A stretch of 8,112 nucleotides of DNA from an uncultured bacterium (GTDB lineage: Bacteria; Bdellovibrionota_C; UBA2361; SZUA-149; CALKYB01). Under the pieces are notes generated by a model that saw nothing but the letters and a program-made list of their open reading frames with translations, made no database searches and had not been told where the DNA came from. Location of the stretch: the NCBI GenBank assembly GCA_938022485.1, contig CALIEE010000279.1:1-8112 (forward strand). Direction: 5' to 3'. The position numbers were made by a program, and so were the translations under genes. Positions 1 to 5,955 of the stretch are shown here, one piece after another; position 1 is the first letter of the stretch, and every line of letters starts with the position of its first letter.

Positions 1-279
1 AAAACTTTAAAGTGGAAGCCCGACGAGATCGATGATGAGAAAGTTTACCCACTTACCGCTGACTATGATGGGGATGGTTGTAGTGATCCAGCTTACTTTA
101 TTCTTAAAGAGGGCTTGCCAGGAAAGTGGTTTGTTTTGCCATCAGGTTTTTCTGAGAAGGCTTTGAAAGACACATATCCACGAGGGCACAATATCGTTAT
201 TAGTAAGTCCTTTGGGAGAGAAGAAGATCTTCCAGCGCAGATTCTTCTAGGGTTTCACCATGGACGTTTGCTCAGGTAA
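1..279 (+). CDS. C-terminal fragment of an FG-GAP/VCBS-repeat-like protein
   Basis: Frame 1 is open from the window edge to a TAA at 277-279, giving 92 residues; the start lies outside the window. Near residue 21 it reads DYDGDGCSDPAYF, the D-x-D-G-D-G-x-x-D-x-A calcium-binding loop typical of FG-GAP/VCBS-type repeats in extracellular beta-propeller proteins. The rest (aromatic and glycine-rich, with WFVLPSG and VISKSFG turns) fits repeated beta-strands. From the family, I infer a secreted or surface protein, but no signal peptide or other domains can be seen here, so the function is unknown. The reading frame is well supported; the repeat assignment rests on one motif. Confidence 0.75.
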   Translation, partial: KTLKWKPDEIDDEKVYPLTADYDGDGCSDPAYFILKEGLPGKWFVLPSGFSEKALKDTYPRGHNIVISKSFGREEDLPAQILLGFHHGRLLR

Positions 280-301
280 TTGAAGATAGTTGCTTGTGTG
301 G

Positions 302-316
302 CTCTCGGCGGGAGAG
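302..316. other. GC-rich hairpin between two genes
   Basis: CTCTC (302-306) and GAGAG (312-316) form a perfect 5-bp stem around a GGCGG loop, extendable by one G-U pair (301/317). No T-tract follows, so it is not a standard intrinsic terminator. It lies in the 75-bp gap between the FG-GAP-like gene and the permease gene, where it could mark the end of the first transcript or lie in the permease leader. Confidence 0.3.
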
Positions 317-342
317 TAGGCTGCCCACTAAGTTAACAACAA

Positions 343-347
343 AAGGA
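343..347 (+). promoter_or_regulatory. Ribosome binding site fixing the TTG start of the permease
   Basis: AAGGA lies 7 bases before the TTG at 355. An in-frame TAA at 334-336 excludes a longer protein, and the next in-frame ATG would cut into the first membrane helix, so this site decides for TTG. Confidence 0.7.
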
Positions 348-354
348 AAAAGTT

Positions 355-1092
355 TTGGATTACCTACTTCTGGTGGTAGTCGGGGTCGTGGCCGGCGTAA
401 TGGGTGGAATTATCGGCGGTGGTGGGCTACTGACGATGCCTCTTTTGTTTTTCCTTGATCTCGACGCTTCATTAGTTATCGGAACTTCTTCTGTTGCTTC
501 TCTTACTACTTGCCTTTCAGCTACCGGAGTTTTTGCTCGAGGAGACAAGATAAAATGGAAAACATCGGCGCAATTCACAGCATTGGCTATTCCGGCTTCT
601 TTAATTGGATCTTGGTTAGTTCTAGTATCCAAGCCTGAGGATCTAAAGAAGTATGTAGCGATCGTAATTTTACTCTGTGTGCCACTTCTTTTTAAAGACG
701 AGAAGTTCGGCTTAGAGAGAAAAGAAGTGAGTAAGACTAAGTATGCTTTTGGCATGGTTCTTTACTTTATGGCGATGATCAACGCGACAGTAGTTCCAGC
801 CGGCGCGGCTCTTGTTACAGCTATTTTGCTGATAGGTTTCATGGGTATGCAGATTATTGAAGCTCATGCCACCTCTCTGCCAGCTAGGGTAGTTTTACTT
901 TCGATTGCCTGTACGGTTTTCTTTCTCAACGATAAAGTGTTACTCCCCTACGCACTCGTTTTGGGGGCGGCTTGCTTTATAGGTGGAATCCTAGGGGCTA
1001 AAATCGCTATGAAAATGGGTAACAAGTGGGTCAGAACTGCTTTTGTTTGTGTAGTTCTTACTGCCGCATTTAAGATGATTTTCGAATTCTAG
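355..1092 (+). CDS. TauE/SafE-family membrane permease
   Basis: This is a 245-residue polytopic inner-membrane protein of the TauE/SafE (sulfite exporter/DUF81-type) family, which moves small anions or sulfur-containing organic acids across the membrane. Visible signs are about eight hydrophobic segments, the glycine-rich first helix GGIIGGGGLLTMPLL (about residues 17-31) followed by GTSSVASL, and the equivalent second-half signature GGILGAKIAMKMGNKWVR near residues 208-225. This two-fold repeat and the length of about 250 are usual for the family. Translation starts at TTG 355 behind a good ribosome binding site. The Ntn hydrolase gene follows after 24 bp, so the two are probably co-transcribed. 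The substrate cannot be deduced: family members export sulfite, sulfoacetate, taurine-derived products or other acids. Confidence 0.88.
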   Translation: MDYLLLVVVGVVAGVMGGIIGGGGLLTMPLLFFLDLDASLVIGTSSVASLTTCLSATGVFARGDKIKWKTSAQFTALAIPASLIGSWLVLVSKPEDLKKYVAIVILLCVPLLFKDEKFGLERKEVSKTKYAFGMVLYFMAMINATVVPAGAALVTAILLIGFMGMQIIEAHATSLPARVVLLSIACTVFFLNDKVLLPYALVLGAACFIGGILGAKIAMKMGNKWVRTAFVCVVLTAAFKMIFEF

Positions 1093-1116
1093 CGATAAAA
1101 TATATTAGGAAGTGAC

Positions 1117-1671
1117 ATGTCCACTATTGTAGCCGTCCAACGCGGAGAAGAAATCGTAGTTGGCGCTGATACCCTAACTAAGTACGGGGAATCAAAAGAA
1201 ACAGCTGAGTTTAAAATAGATTACTCGAAGATTATCGAAGTTGGGGATAGTCTTTTTGCGTTTGTTGGTCATGCTTCTTTTGGTTTGGTTCTTCAGTCTT
1301 ATGTGAAGTCCTTACTCGAGATTCCTTCTCTCGGTAGTAGGCTTGAGATATTTCAAATGGCAAGAGCCATGCACCCAGTTTTGAAGAAAGACTATTTCAT
1401 GGTGGCCAGCGAAGACGACAGTTTTGAAGGCTCTGACGTTGATTGTCTAGTAGTGAACAAAACCGGTATTTACGGTGTTTATTCTATGCAGAACGTGCAT
1501 CAGTTTAGTAAATACTATGCTTTCGGTTCTGGTAGTCAGTATGCAATGGGAGCGATGCATGCTCTGTATGAAAGTGGAGCGAGCGCCAGAGAGGTTGCAG
1601 AAGCAGGCTTATCTGCGGCAGTGTCCTTTGATGATGCCTCAGACGGACCTATAGAGATTCGTTCCGTTTAG
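1117..1671 (+). CDS. HslV/proteasome-type Ntn hydrolase, N-terminal Ser
   Basis: A 184-residue protein that aligns by eye along its length with HslV (about 175 residues), the peptidase of the HslUV protease. The N-terminus MSTIVAVQRGEEIVVGAD matches HslV TTIV.V.R...V..GD. If Met is removed, Ser1 is the N-terminal nucleophile, followed by Thr2; Asp17 (GAD) is conserved and Lys37 in SKIIEV aligns with the catalytic Lys33 after a four-residue insertion. The segment AFGSGSQYAMGAMHAL followed by ASAREVAEAGL mirrors the AIGSGG...ARALL...SAREIAEKAL stretch of HslV. AGGA lies 6 bases before ATG. No hslU ATPase gene is in the window and the upstream partner is a permease. It may be an ATPase-independent, Anbu-like or solitary proteasome-family hydrolase. 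The family is well supported; true HslV function is doubtful. Its end overlaps the end of pepA. Confidence 0.85.
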   Translation: MSTIVAVQRGEEIVVGADTLTKYGESKETAEFKIDYSKIIEVGDSLFAFVGHASFGLVLQSYVKSLLEIPSLGSRLEIFQMARAMHPVLKKDYFMVASEDDSFEGSDVDCLVVNKTGIYGVYSMQNVHQFSKYYAFGSGSQYAMGAMHALYESGASAREVAEAGLSAAVSFDDASDGPIEIRSV

Positions 1672-3197
1672 CTCTCTTGTAAGAAGCTGACCAAAGCTCT
1701 TACTGGAAAGCCAGTAGCTCCTTTTTGATATATTCCCCTTCTTCCGTCCAAAAAGGCAGGACCGGCTAAGTCAATATGAGCCCAGTCAGTATCTTTTGGA
1801 ACAAACCTTCTCAAGAACAATGCTGCGGTTACTGCCCCAGGGCCAGGATTGCCGATATTCTTAACATCGGCAATGTCACTATTTAGATAGGCATCGTATT
1901 CTTCAGCTAGAGGCAGGGGCCATAGATTGTCCCCAGTCTTTTCGCCGTGTCTGTGAAGAGCCTCTGCTAAAGAACTTTCATTACTAAAAAGTCCAGCGTA
2001 GCGGTCTCCAAGAGCTGCAACACAAGCTCCAGTAAGAGTTGCGAAATCTATAGTTTTGTCGGCTTTAAGTTTTTTGCTGTAGCAAAGGGCATCGGCAAGA
2101 ATTAGTCTTCCCTCGGCATCTGTATTTAACACCTCTATAGTTTTACCATCCATAGCTTTTACTACGTCACCAGGATGAGTGCTGTTAGCACTGACCATGT
2201 TTTCACAAGTTGGGACAAGTGCGTGTATTCTGTATTTTGGTTTGGCAGAAGCTGGCAGTTTAGCTATAGCTTCCATGATTCCCAGCACGGCCCCGGCTCC
2301 CCCCATGTCACACTTCATAGTCATCATACCGCGGCTAGACTTTATGCTAAGCCCTCCGGAGTCAAAGGTAATACCTTTTCCCACTAGTGCTATTGTTTCC
2401 TTAGCCTTTCCTTTGGGCTTATAATCCATGTGTATTAGGTAGGGTTCGGTAGAACTTCCAGCAGTAACGGAGAGAAGAGACCCGGCTTTCATTTTCTTTA
2501 AAGCGGACTTACCAAAAACCTTAATGCTCATTTGAGAACTAGTACCTCGAGCAATTTTTTTAGCAGCATCGACAATTTCTTTTGGCCCCATATCTCCTGC
2601 CGGAGTATTTACTAAATCTCTAGCCAGATTTTGACCTGAGTTTATTGCGTAAACTTCTTTTAGTACTGCCTTTAATTTTGCAGCTGGTTCTGATTTGAGA
2701 GCAATTTCGATAAGCCTTTTGGAATCTTTAGATTTGTTCTTTTTGTATAGCTTAAAGCGATAGCTCCCGATTAAAACACCCTCAGCCACTGCCTTAATGT
2801 AGTCTTGAAGGTCTGAGTGTTTGATGTGAGCTAGGTGTAGACAATTATGATGTTCAGAAGATTTAGCTAAACTAGCTCCTAGCTCTCTTAGTTGATCTTT
2901 GAGTTTGGCTAGGTCTCGGTCCTCTTTCCCCTGTGCAATTAAAGTTATTGAACAAGCTTTGGACTTATTCGTAACTAAAACCGTGCAATGCTTGCCCTTA
3001 CTAGGTTTAAAGCCTTTCTTTTTTAAACCTTTAACCAGCTGTCCATTGAGTTTGGAGTCTAGTTTCTCGATAGCTTTCCAAGAATTAGAAGAGAGTTGTG
3101 AGCGGAGAGCCTTGCCGGGTTTTTCTGCTGAAAACACAGGAATAACCGTTGACTCCGATAGTGTCGATGGGTTTTGTTTGCTAAGTTTGATATCCAT
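1668..3197 (-). CDS. pepA: Leucyl aminopeptidase, M17 family
   Basis: This 509-residue cytosolic aminopeptidase belongs to family M17; it removes N-terminal residues from peptides with two metal ions (Zn/Mn). The catalytic C-terminal domain is complete: GKGITFDSGG gives metal ligands Lys274 and Asp279, SIKS gives the active-site Lys286, MKCDMGGA gives Asp297, and NTDAEGRLILADAL gives Asp360, Glu362 and Arg364. The spacing equals that of the E. coli PepA ligands with small offsets. The N-terminal macro-like domain is lysine-rich and diverged. The length is slightly above the usual 480-505. The ATG at 3197 has only a weak upstream GGG as ribosome binding site and lies 26 bp from the divergent trpD start. 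The 3' end overlaps the Ntn hydrolase stop by 4 bp tail to tail. The DNA-binding or Xer-accessory role known for E. coli PepA cannot be inferred here. Confidence 0.96.
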   Translation of the reverse strand: MDIKLSKQNPSTLSESTVIPVFSAEKPGKALRSQLSSNSWKAIEKLDSKLNGQLVKGLKKKGFKPSKGKHCTVLVTNKSKACSITLIAQGKEDRDLAKLKDQLRELGASLAKSSEHHNCLHLAHIKHSDLQDYIKAVAEGVLIGSYRFKLYKKNKSKDSKRLIEIALKSEPAAKLKAVLKEVYAINSGQNLARDLVNTPAGDMGPKEIVDAAKKIARGTSSQMSIKVFGKSALKKMKAGSLLSVTAGSSTEPYLIHMDYKPKGKAKETIALVGKGITFDSGGLSIKSSRGMMTMKCDMGGAGAVLGIMEAIAKLPASAKPKYRIHALVPTCENMVSANSTHPGDVVKAMDGKTIEVLNTDAEGRLILADALCYSKKLKADKTIDFATLTGACVAALGDRYAGLFSNESSLAEALHRHGEKTGDNLWPLPLAEEYDAYLNSDIADVKNIGNPGPGAVTAALFLRRFVPKDTDWAHIDLAGPAFLDGRRGIYQKGATGFPVRALVSFLQES

Positions 3198-3223
3198 AAA
3201 GAACCCATATTCTATTAGTTGCT
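3186..3223. promoter_or_regulatory. Compact divergent promoter region between pepA and trpD
   Basis: Only 26 bp separate the two start codons. Rightward, TTGATA (3187-3192, five of six to TTGACA) lies 18 bp before TCTATT (3211-3216), which would place the transcript start at or just before the trpD ATG (3224). Leftward, TAGAAT (complement of 3209-3214, five of six to TATAAT) would start the pepA mRNA a few bases from its ATG, with no convincing -35. The two -10 candidates overlap on opposite strands. Neither gene has a good Shine-Dalgarno site, which fits leaderless or very short-leader mRNAs. Promoter placement is inferred from consensus matches only. Confidence 0.4.
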
Positions 3224-4249
3224 ATGAAACAACTCTTTAAAAAACTATCGGCCGGCGAATCTCTAGACGAGTCTCAAACTCTAGCTGTCTTCGAGGGGAT
3301 GATAGGTAGTGAAGCTGAGATATCAGATGCAATGATTGGTGCTTACCTGATGGCTACTGCAGGTAGACTTCCGACGGCGGATGAGCTGGTTGGAGGAGCC
3401 TCTGCTTTAAGAAAGCACATGAATAAAGTTGAGTTAAAAGACTTCGACTTTGAAGGTGGGGTTGTTGACACCTGTGGCACTGGAGGAAGTGGTTTAGATA
3501 CATTCAGTGTTTCTACTGCGAGTGCCTTTGTTGTAGCTGGTACAGGTCAAAAAGTTGCCAAGCACGGAAACCGAGCCTCCACCAGTCGCTCCGGTAGTGC
3601 CGATGTGCTGGAAGCTCTGGGAGTTAAGCTAGATATTTCCCCTGCTCAAATTGCCAAATGTATCGATAAAGCCAATTTTGGATTTATGTTTGCCCCGGGG
3701 CATCATCCCGCAACTAAAAGAGTTGTTGGGATACGAAAAGAACTTGGTTTTAGAACTATCTTTAATTTTCTAGGTCCACTTTCTAATCCAGCAGGAGCGA
3801 GGGCTCAAGTGCTAGGAGTCAGTGTCAAGGAAATGTGTCGACCTATGGCAGAAGCTCTATCTAGACTTGGTGTTGAGCGGGCAATGGTTGTGCATGGAGA
3901 GGATGGCCTCGATGAGATCACTCTTACTAGCAAGAGCTTTGTTGCTGAAGTGAAGCAGAAAAAGATTATTGAATATGAAATAACTCCTGAAGAATTTGGA
4001 TTGAGCCGTGTGGAGTTTTCGCAAATTCAAGGAGACGTTCCAGAGAACAATGCTAAGCGGATTAGAGAAATCCTTAGTGGAGAACCTGGGCCTTATCGTG
4101 ATTTAATAGTTATAAATGCAGCTGCTGCCCTTTACGTGGCTGGCAAAAGTGAATCACTGAAAGAGGGAGTAGCCACTGCTGGGGTATCAATTGATAGTGA
4201 GTGGGCGAAAGGTGTCTTGGAAACGGTAATTGAAATAACAAACTCCTAA
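3224..4249 (+). CDS. trpD: Anthranilate phosphoribosyltransferase
   Basis: This 341-residue enzyme transfers the phosphoribosyl group of PRPP to anthranilate, the second committed step of tryptophan synthesis, in the cytoplasm. The family signature is intact: CGTGGSGLDTFSVST (84-98) for PRPP binding, KHGNRASTSRSGSADVLEALG (113-133) for PRPP and anthranilate, the RKELGFRTIFNFLGPLSNP block (171-189), and the Mg-binding Asp-Glu pair in GLDE (230-231). Length is normal for a stand-alone TrpD, with no fused TrpG glutaminase domain. No Shine-Dalgarno site precedes the ATG. trpF follows in the same reading frame after TAA and two codons, forming a two-gene unit that ends in a terminator. Confidence 0.97.
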   Translation: MKQLFKKLSAGESLDESQTLAVFEGMIGSEAEISDAMIGAYLMATAGRLPTADELVGGASALRKHMNKVELKDFDFEGGVVDTCGTGGSGLDTFSVSTASAFVVAGTGQKVAKHGNRASTSRSGSADVLEALGVKLDISPAQIAKCIDKANFGFMFAPGHHPATKRVVGIRKELGFRTIFNFLGPLSNPAGARAQVLGVSVKEMCRPMAEALSRLGVERAMVVHGEDGLDEITLTSKSFVAEVKQKKIIEYEITPEEFGLSRVEFSQIQGDVPENNAKRIREILSGEPGPYRDLIVINAAAALYVAGKSESLKEGVATAGVSIDSEWAKGVLETVIEITNS

Positions 4250-4255
4250 AACGAT

Positions 4256-4897
4256 TTGTCACAGCCGAAGATAAAAATTTGTGGAATAACCAACCTAGAA
4301 GATGCTGAACACTCGCTTAAAGCTGGGGCGTCTTTTCTGGGCTTTAATTTTTATCAGAAATCTAAACGCTACCTTGAGCCAGAGAAGGCTAAGAAGATAA
4401 TCGCAGCACTTCCTTCCGATAAAAAATACTTCGGAGTTTTTGTAAATCACAGTCGGCAAGAGGTAACTGAGATTGCGGCAATATCAGGTATCTCTGGTTT
4501 GCAATTTCATGGAGATGAGCCGGATAGTATGCTCGAAGATTGGCCGGGTTTAGAGGTGATCAAAGCTCTCAGAATTAAGACTTTTCCAGTGATTTCAGAG
4601 TTAAAGACTTTGCTGGAAAAAGCAGACTACTTATTGTTCGATAGCTTTAGTGATAAAGAATATGGTGGAACCGGGAAGACTATAGCTAGCGATATTTTAG
4701 AAGGTCTTGTTGGTAGAGATGCCGATGGAGATATATTAAAAAAGCTATTTATCGCAGGTGGTGTTACATCTTCGAACATAAAGTCTATTTCAAACCTTTC
4801 CCCCTTCGCCATAGATTTAGCCAGTGGCGTTGAATCAGATAATCCACGAAAAAAGTCTTTAGAGAAGATAAAGGCTCTGTTCCGAAACCTAGAGTAG
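4256..4897 (+). CDS. trpF: Phosphoribosylanthranilate isomerase
   Basis: A 213-residue TIM-barrel enzyme that converts N-(5'-phosphoribosyl)anthranilate to CdRP, the step after TrpD. Recognisable elements are KICGITN at the N-terminus with the general-base Cys9, LQFHGDE (82-88), the general-acid Asp129 in LLFDS, GGTGK (137-141) and the phosphate-binding IAGGVT (166-171) and DLASGVE (187-193). Length is typical for a monofunctional TrpF. The only start that keeps KICGIT near the N-terminus is TTG 4256; no ATG or GTG is available and no Shine-Dalgarno motif precedes it. It starts 6 bp after the trpD stop, in the same frame, so translation probably depends on ribosomes finishing trpD. The genes trpB, trpA, trpC and trpE are not adjacent. 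Confidence 0.96.
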   Translation: MSQPKIKICGITNLEDAEHSLKAGASFLGFNFYQKSKRYLEPEKAKKIIAALPSDKKYFGVFVNHSRQEVTEIAAISGISGLQFHGDEPDSMLEDWPGLEVIKALRIKTFPVISELKTLLEKADYLLFDSFSDKEYGGTGKTIASDILEGLVGRDADGDILKKLFIAGGVTSSNIKSISNLSPFAIDLASGVESDNPRKKSLEKIKALFRNLE

Positions 4898-4907
4898 AAT
4901 GAGTACT

Positions 4908-4928
4908 CGGTCGGTTCGGTCGTTTTTT
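4908..4928 (+). terminator. Rho-independent terminator of trpD-trpF
   Basis: Eleven bases after the trpF stop, arms 4908-4913 and 4917-4922 pair over six positions (two of them G-U) around a three-base loop, followed directly by six Ts (4923-4928). The preceding GAGTACTC (4901-4908) is an eight-base palindrome. The stem is short with two wobble pairs, so its strength is uncertain. Confidence 0.6.
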
Positions 4929-4954
4929 AGCCACATATAGATGATTTTTAGCTC

Positions 4955-4975
4955 GAATTAATGTATGCTTAATTC
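4955..4975. promoter_or_regulatory. Perfect 7-7-7 inverted repeat, operator-like
   Basis: GAATTAA (4955-4961) and TTAATTC (4969-4975) are perfect inverted copies around a 7-base spacer, a geometry common for dimeric repressor sites. A weak -10-like TATGCT (4964-4969) lies inside the repeat. AT-rich arms make an operator more likely than a functional RNA stem. Confidence 0.4.
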
Positions 4976-4986
4976 ATCTTGCTTGA

Positions 4987-5013
4987 AGCCGGAGTTACTC
5001 TGGCTGGATTTTT
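4987..5013 (+). terminator. Hairpin plus T-run, possible second terminator or attenuator
   Basis: Arms 4987-4994 and 4998-5005 form an 8-bp stem (one G-U) with a UUA loop; TTTTT follows three bases later at 5009-5013. It could back up the trpF terminator, or, if transcription of the following gene starts near the inverted repeat at 4955-4975, act as an attenuator in its leader. Confidence 0.45.
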
Positions 5014-5246
5014 ATAGGGTGAAAAATAGGTTGGCTGTTTGTTTTTGAGTGATTTTCTGAACTTTTTTCATGCCTTCATCGGGCTTAAAGTTAAGTTAAG
5101 AGCTTGTTAATAATTGTTACAAAATCAGTCCCAGCTTCATACATCCCGGTGACAACCCGCTGGACCATTACGTGGATAATCTCAAGTGTAGGGAGGTCGT
5201 CCATCTGCAAATTGGAACACTGCCTAAGTAATGGGAAAGCAATGGA

Positions 5247-5274
5247 CCAAAGATTAGTAGTCTTTGGGAGGGAG
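5247..5274 (+). promoter_or_regulatory. Hairpin abutting the ribosome binding site
   Basis: CCAAAGA (5247-5253) and TCTTTGG (5261-5267) form a perfect 7-bp stem with a 7-base loop. Its 3' arm shares two Gs with the strong site GGGAGGGAG (5266-5274), which is 8 bases before the ATG at 5283. The geometry allows partial masking of the site; control of translation is inference. Confidence 0.5.
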
Positions 5275-5282
5275 AATAAAAA

Positions 5283-5729
5283 ATGACTGTAGAAGTTACT
5301 GACAAAGAATTGGTTGAAAAAACTGCAATGGGAGACTTGTCTTCTGCTGAGGCTTTAATTGGCCGGCATGAAGTTAAAGTTTACTCTATGGCTATGCACT
5401 TAACTAGCGACGAAGAAGAAGCCGCGAGGGTTACAGAGCAAGTTTTTGTTCAGCTGATCAGTAATATTGTTGAAGGAACTCAAGAAGAATTCGAGAATAT
5501 GTTGCACCGCGTAACTTACGAGTTCGCTATTGCCAGCTTACTAGGTAGAGTAGAGCAACATAGCCGTGACGTTAGAGCGCTTTGTGAAAATATCACAGGG
5601 ATGGAGCTGATTCACAGTCACTATGAAGAAACGGGAGACCCTCTTCAAGAGGCTCGCTGGAGATTGATGGATTCGGGGGATACCTTGGATGCAACTGATG
5701 ATGCTCTAGAGATTATCGAAACAGATTAA
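5283..5729 (+). CDS. Acidic sigma-70 region-2-like protein lacking region 4
   Basis: A 148-residue protein. Residues 7-90 follow the pattern of ECF sigma factor region 2: DKELVEKTAMGD, then AEALIGRHEVKVYSMAMHLTSDEEEA and VTEQVFVQL, echoing the ECF patterns GDxxAFxxL...VYxLAxxLTGDxxxAEDxTQEVF. The stretch that should recognise the -10 element (about 72-90) has lost most of the basic and aromatic residues. There is no region 4 helix-turn-helix; the remaining 58 residues are acidic, ending DSGDTLDATDDALEIIETD. Overall Asp+Glu exceed Lys+Arg about threefold (33 to 11), unlike a DNA-binding protein. It is a monocistronic gene with a long leader, a strong ribosome binding site and its own terminator. 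It may bind RNA polymerase or a regulator without directing promoter recognition; this is inference. Confidence 0.65.
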   Translation: MTVEVTDKELVEKTAMGDLSSAEALIGRHEVKVYSMAMHLTSDEEEAARVTEQVFVQLISNIVEGTQEEFENMLHRVTYEFAIASLLGRVEQHSRDVRALCENITGMELIHSHYEETGDPLQEARWRLMDSGDTLDATDDALEIIETD

Positions 5730-5759
5730 GTAAATATCCAAACATATCAGATTCCTTTT

Positions 5760-5784
5760 AACCCGGCTCTGGCCGGGTTTTTTT
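5760..5784 (+). terminator. Strong Rho-independent terminator
   Basis: A perfect 8-bp stem (5760-5767 with 5772-5779; core CCCGGC/GCCGGG) with a four-base loop runs into seven consecutive Ts (5778-5784). It lies 31 bases after the sigma-like gene and ends that transcript. Confidence 0.93.
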
Positions 5785-5835
5785 GTGCCTAGGCCTGAGA
5801 TTGGATAGTGATTTAGTGCTCACTGTAAAAGGTAG

Positions 5836-5861
5836 ACTAAAGCGAAGTTTAGTTAGTTTTT
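5836..5861 (+). other. Small hairpin with T-run upstream of tpx
   Basis: ACTAAA (5836-5841) and TTTAGT (5848-5853) form a 6-bp stem around GCGAAG, extendable by a G-U pair, with TTTTT at 5857-5861. It is AT-rich and weak as a terminator; it sits about 95-120 bases ahead of the tpx start, possibly within its leader. A TATAGT (5898-5903) downstream is a possible -10 for tpx without a clear -35. Confidence 0.3.
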
Positions 5862-5943
5862 GCAAAGAGCCGGTTCTTTACTTCTATTGGTTTCGGGTAT
5901 AGTTTTCAGCGGTATTTCAATGAGAAATCTCGATTTATTTATT

Positions 5944-5948
5944 AAGGA
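5944..5948 (+). promoter_or_regulatory. Ribosome binding site deciding the tpx start
   Basis: AAGGA lies 7 bases before ATG 5956. It supports this ATG over the in-frame TTG at 5860 and ATG at 5920, neither of which has a comparable site and both of which would give an N-terminal extension foreign to the Tpx family. Confidence 0.75.
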
Positions 5949-5955
5949 ATTTGAA

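Larger units (their letters stand above)
4929..5282 (+). promoter_or_regulatory. Long structured non-coding region ahead of the sigma-like gene
   Basis: No convincing gene is seen between the trpF terminator and 5283. The stretch holds, in order, an inverted repeat (4955-4975), a hairpin with a T-run (4987-5013), a T-rich segment, an SD-like AGGGAGG at 5190-5196 with no start codon at proper distance, the potential long-range pair GTCCAT (5200-5205) with ATGGAC (5242-5247), and a perfect hairpin (5247-5267) touching the ribosome binding site of the next gene. I recognise no known riboswitch, 6S, tmRNA, SRP or RNase P signature. It may be a regulatory 5' leader, an independent small RNA, or both; the promoter is not identifiable. 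Confidence 0.45.

Noticed and set aside
360..755. Minus-strand open frame opposite the permease gene
   Set aside because: Low-complexity Pro/Thr-rich translation, antisense to a clear membrane protein gene, with no domain or ribosome binding site.
2175..2424. Two plus-strand open frames inside pepA
   Set aside because: They lie opposite the conserved M17 catalytic region, so their openness follows from pepA codon use; products resemble nothing.
2899..3240. Plus-strand frame covering the pepA start and entering trpD out of frame
   Set aside because: Antisense to pepA for most of its length and overlapping the well-supported trpD start in another frame.
4627..4812. Minus-strand frame opposite trpF
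   Set aside because: Antisense shadow of the trpF catalytic half; no own signals.
5104..5286. 60-codon TTG frame ending in an ATGA overlap with the sigma-like gene
   Set aside because: The overlap is attractive, but no usable ribosome binding site precedes the TTG, rare-looking codons such as AGG recur, and the sequence forms stem-loops. Treated as a non-coding leader.
5860..5955. N-terminal extension of Tpx with a hydrophobic stretch, possible signal peptide
   Set aside because: ATG 5956 has an AAGGA site at proper distance and gives the canonical Tpx N-terminus; the extension overlaps a possible promoter and has no supporting site.
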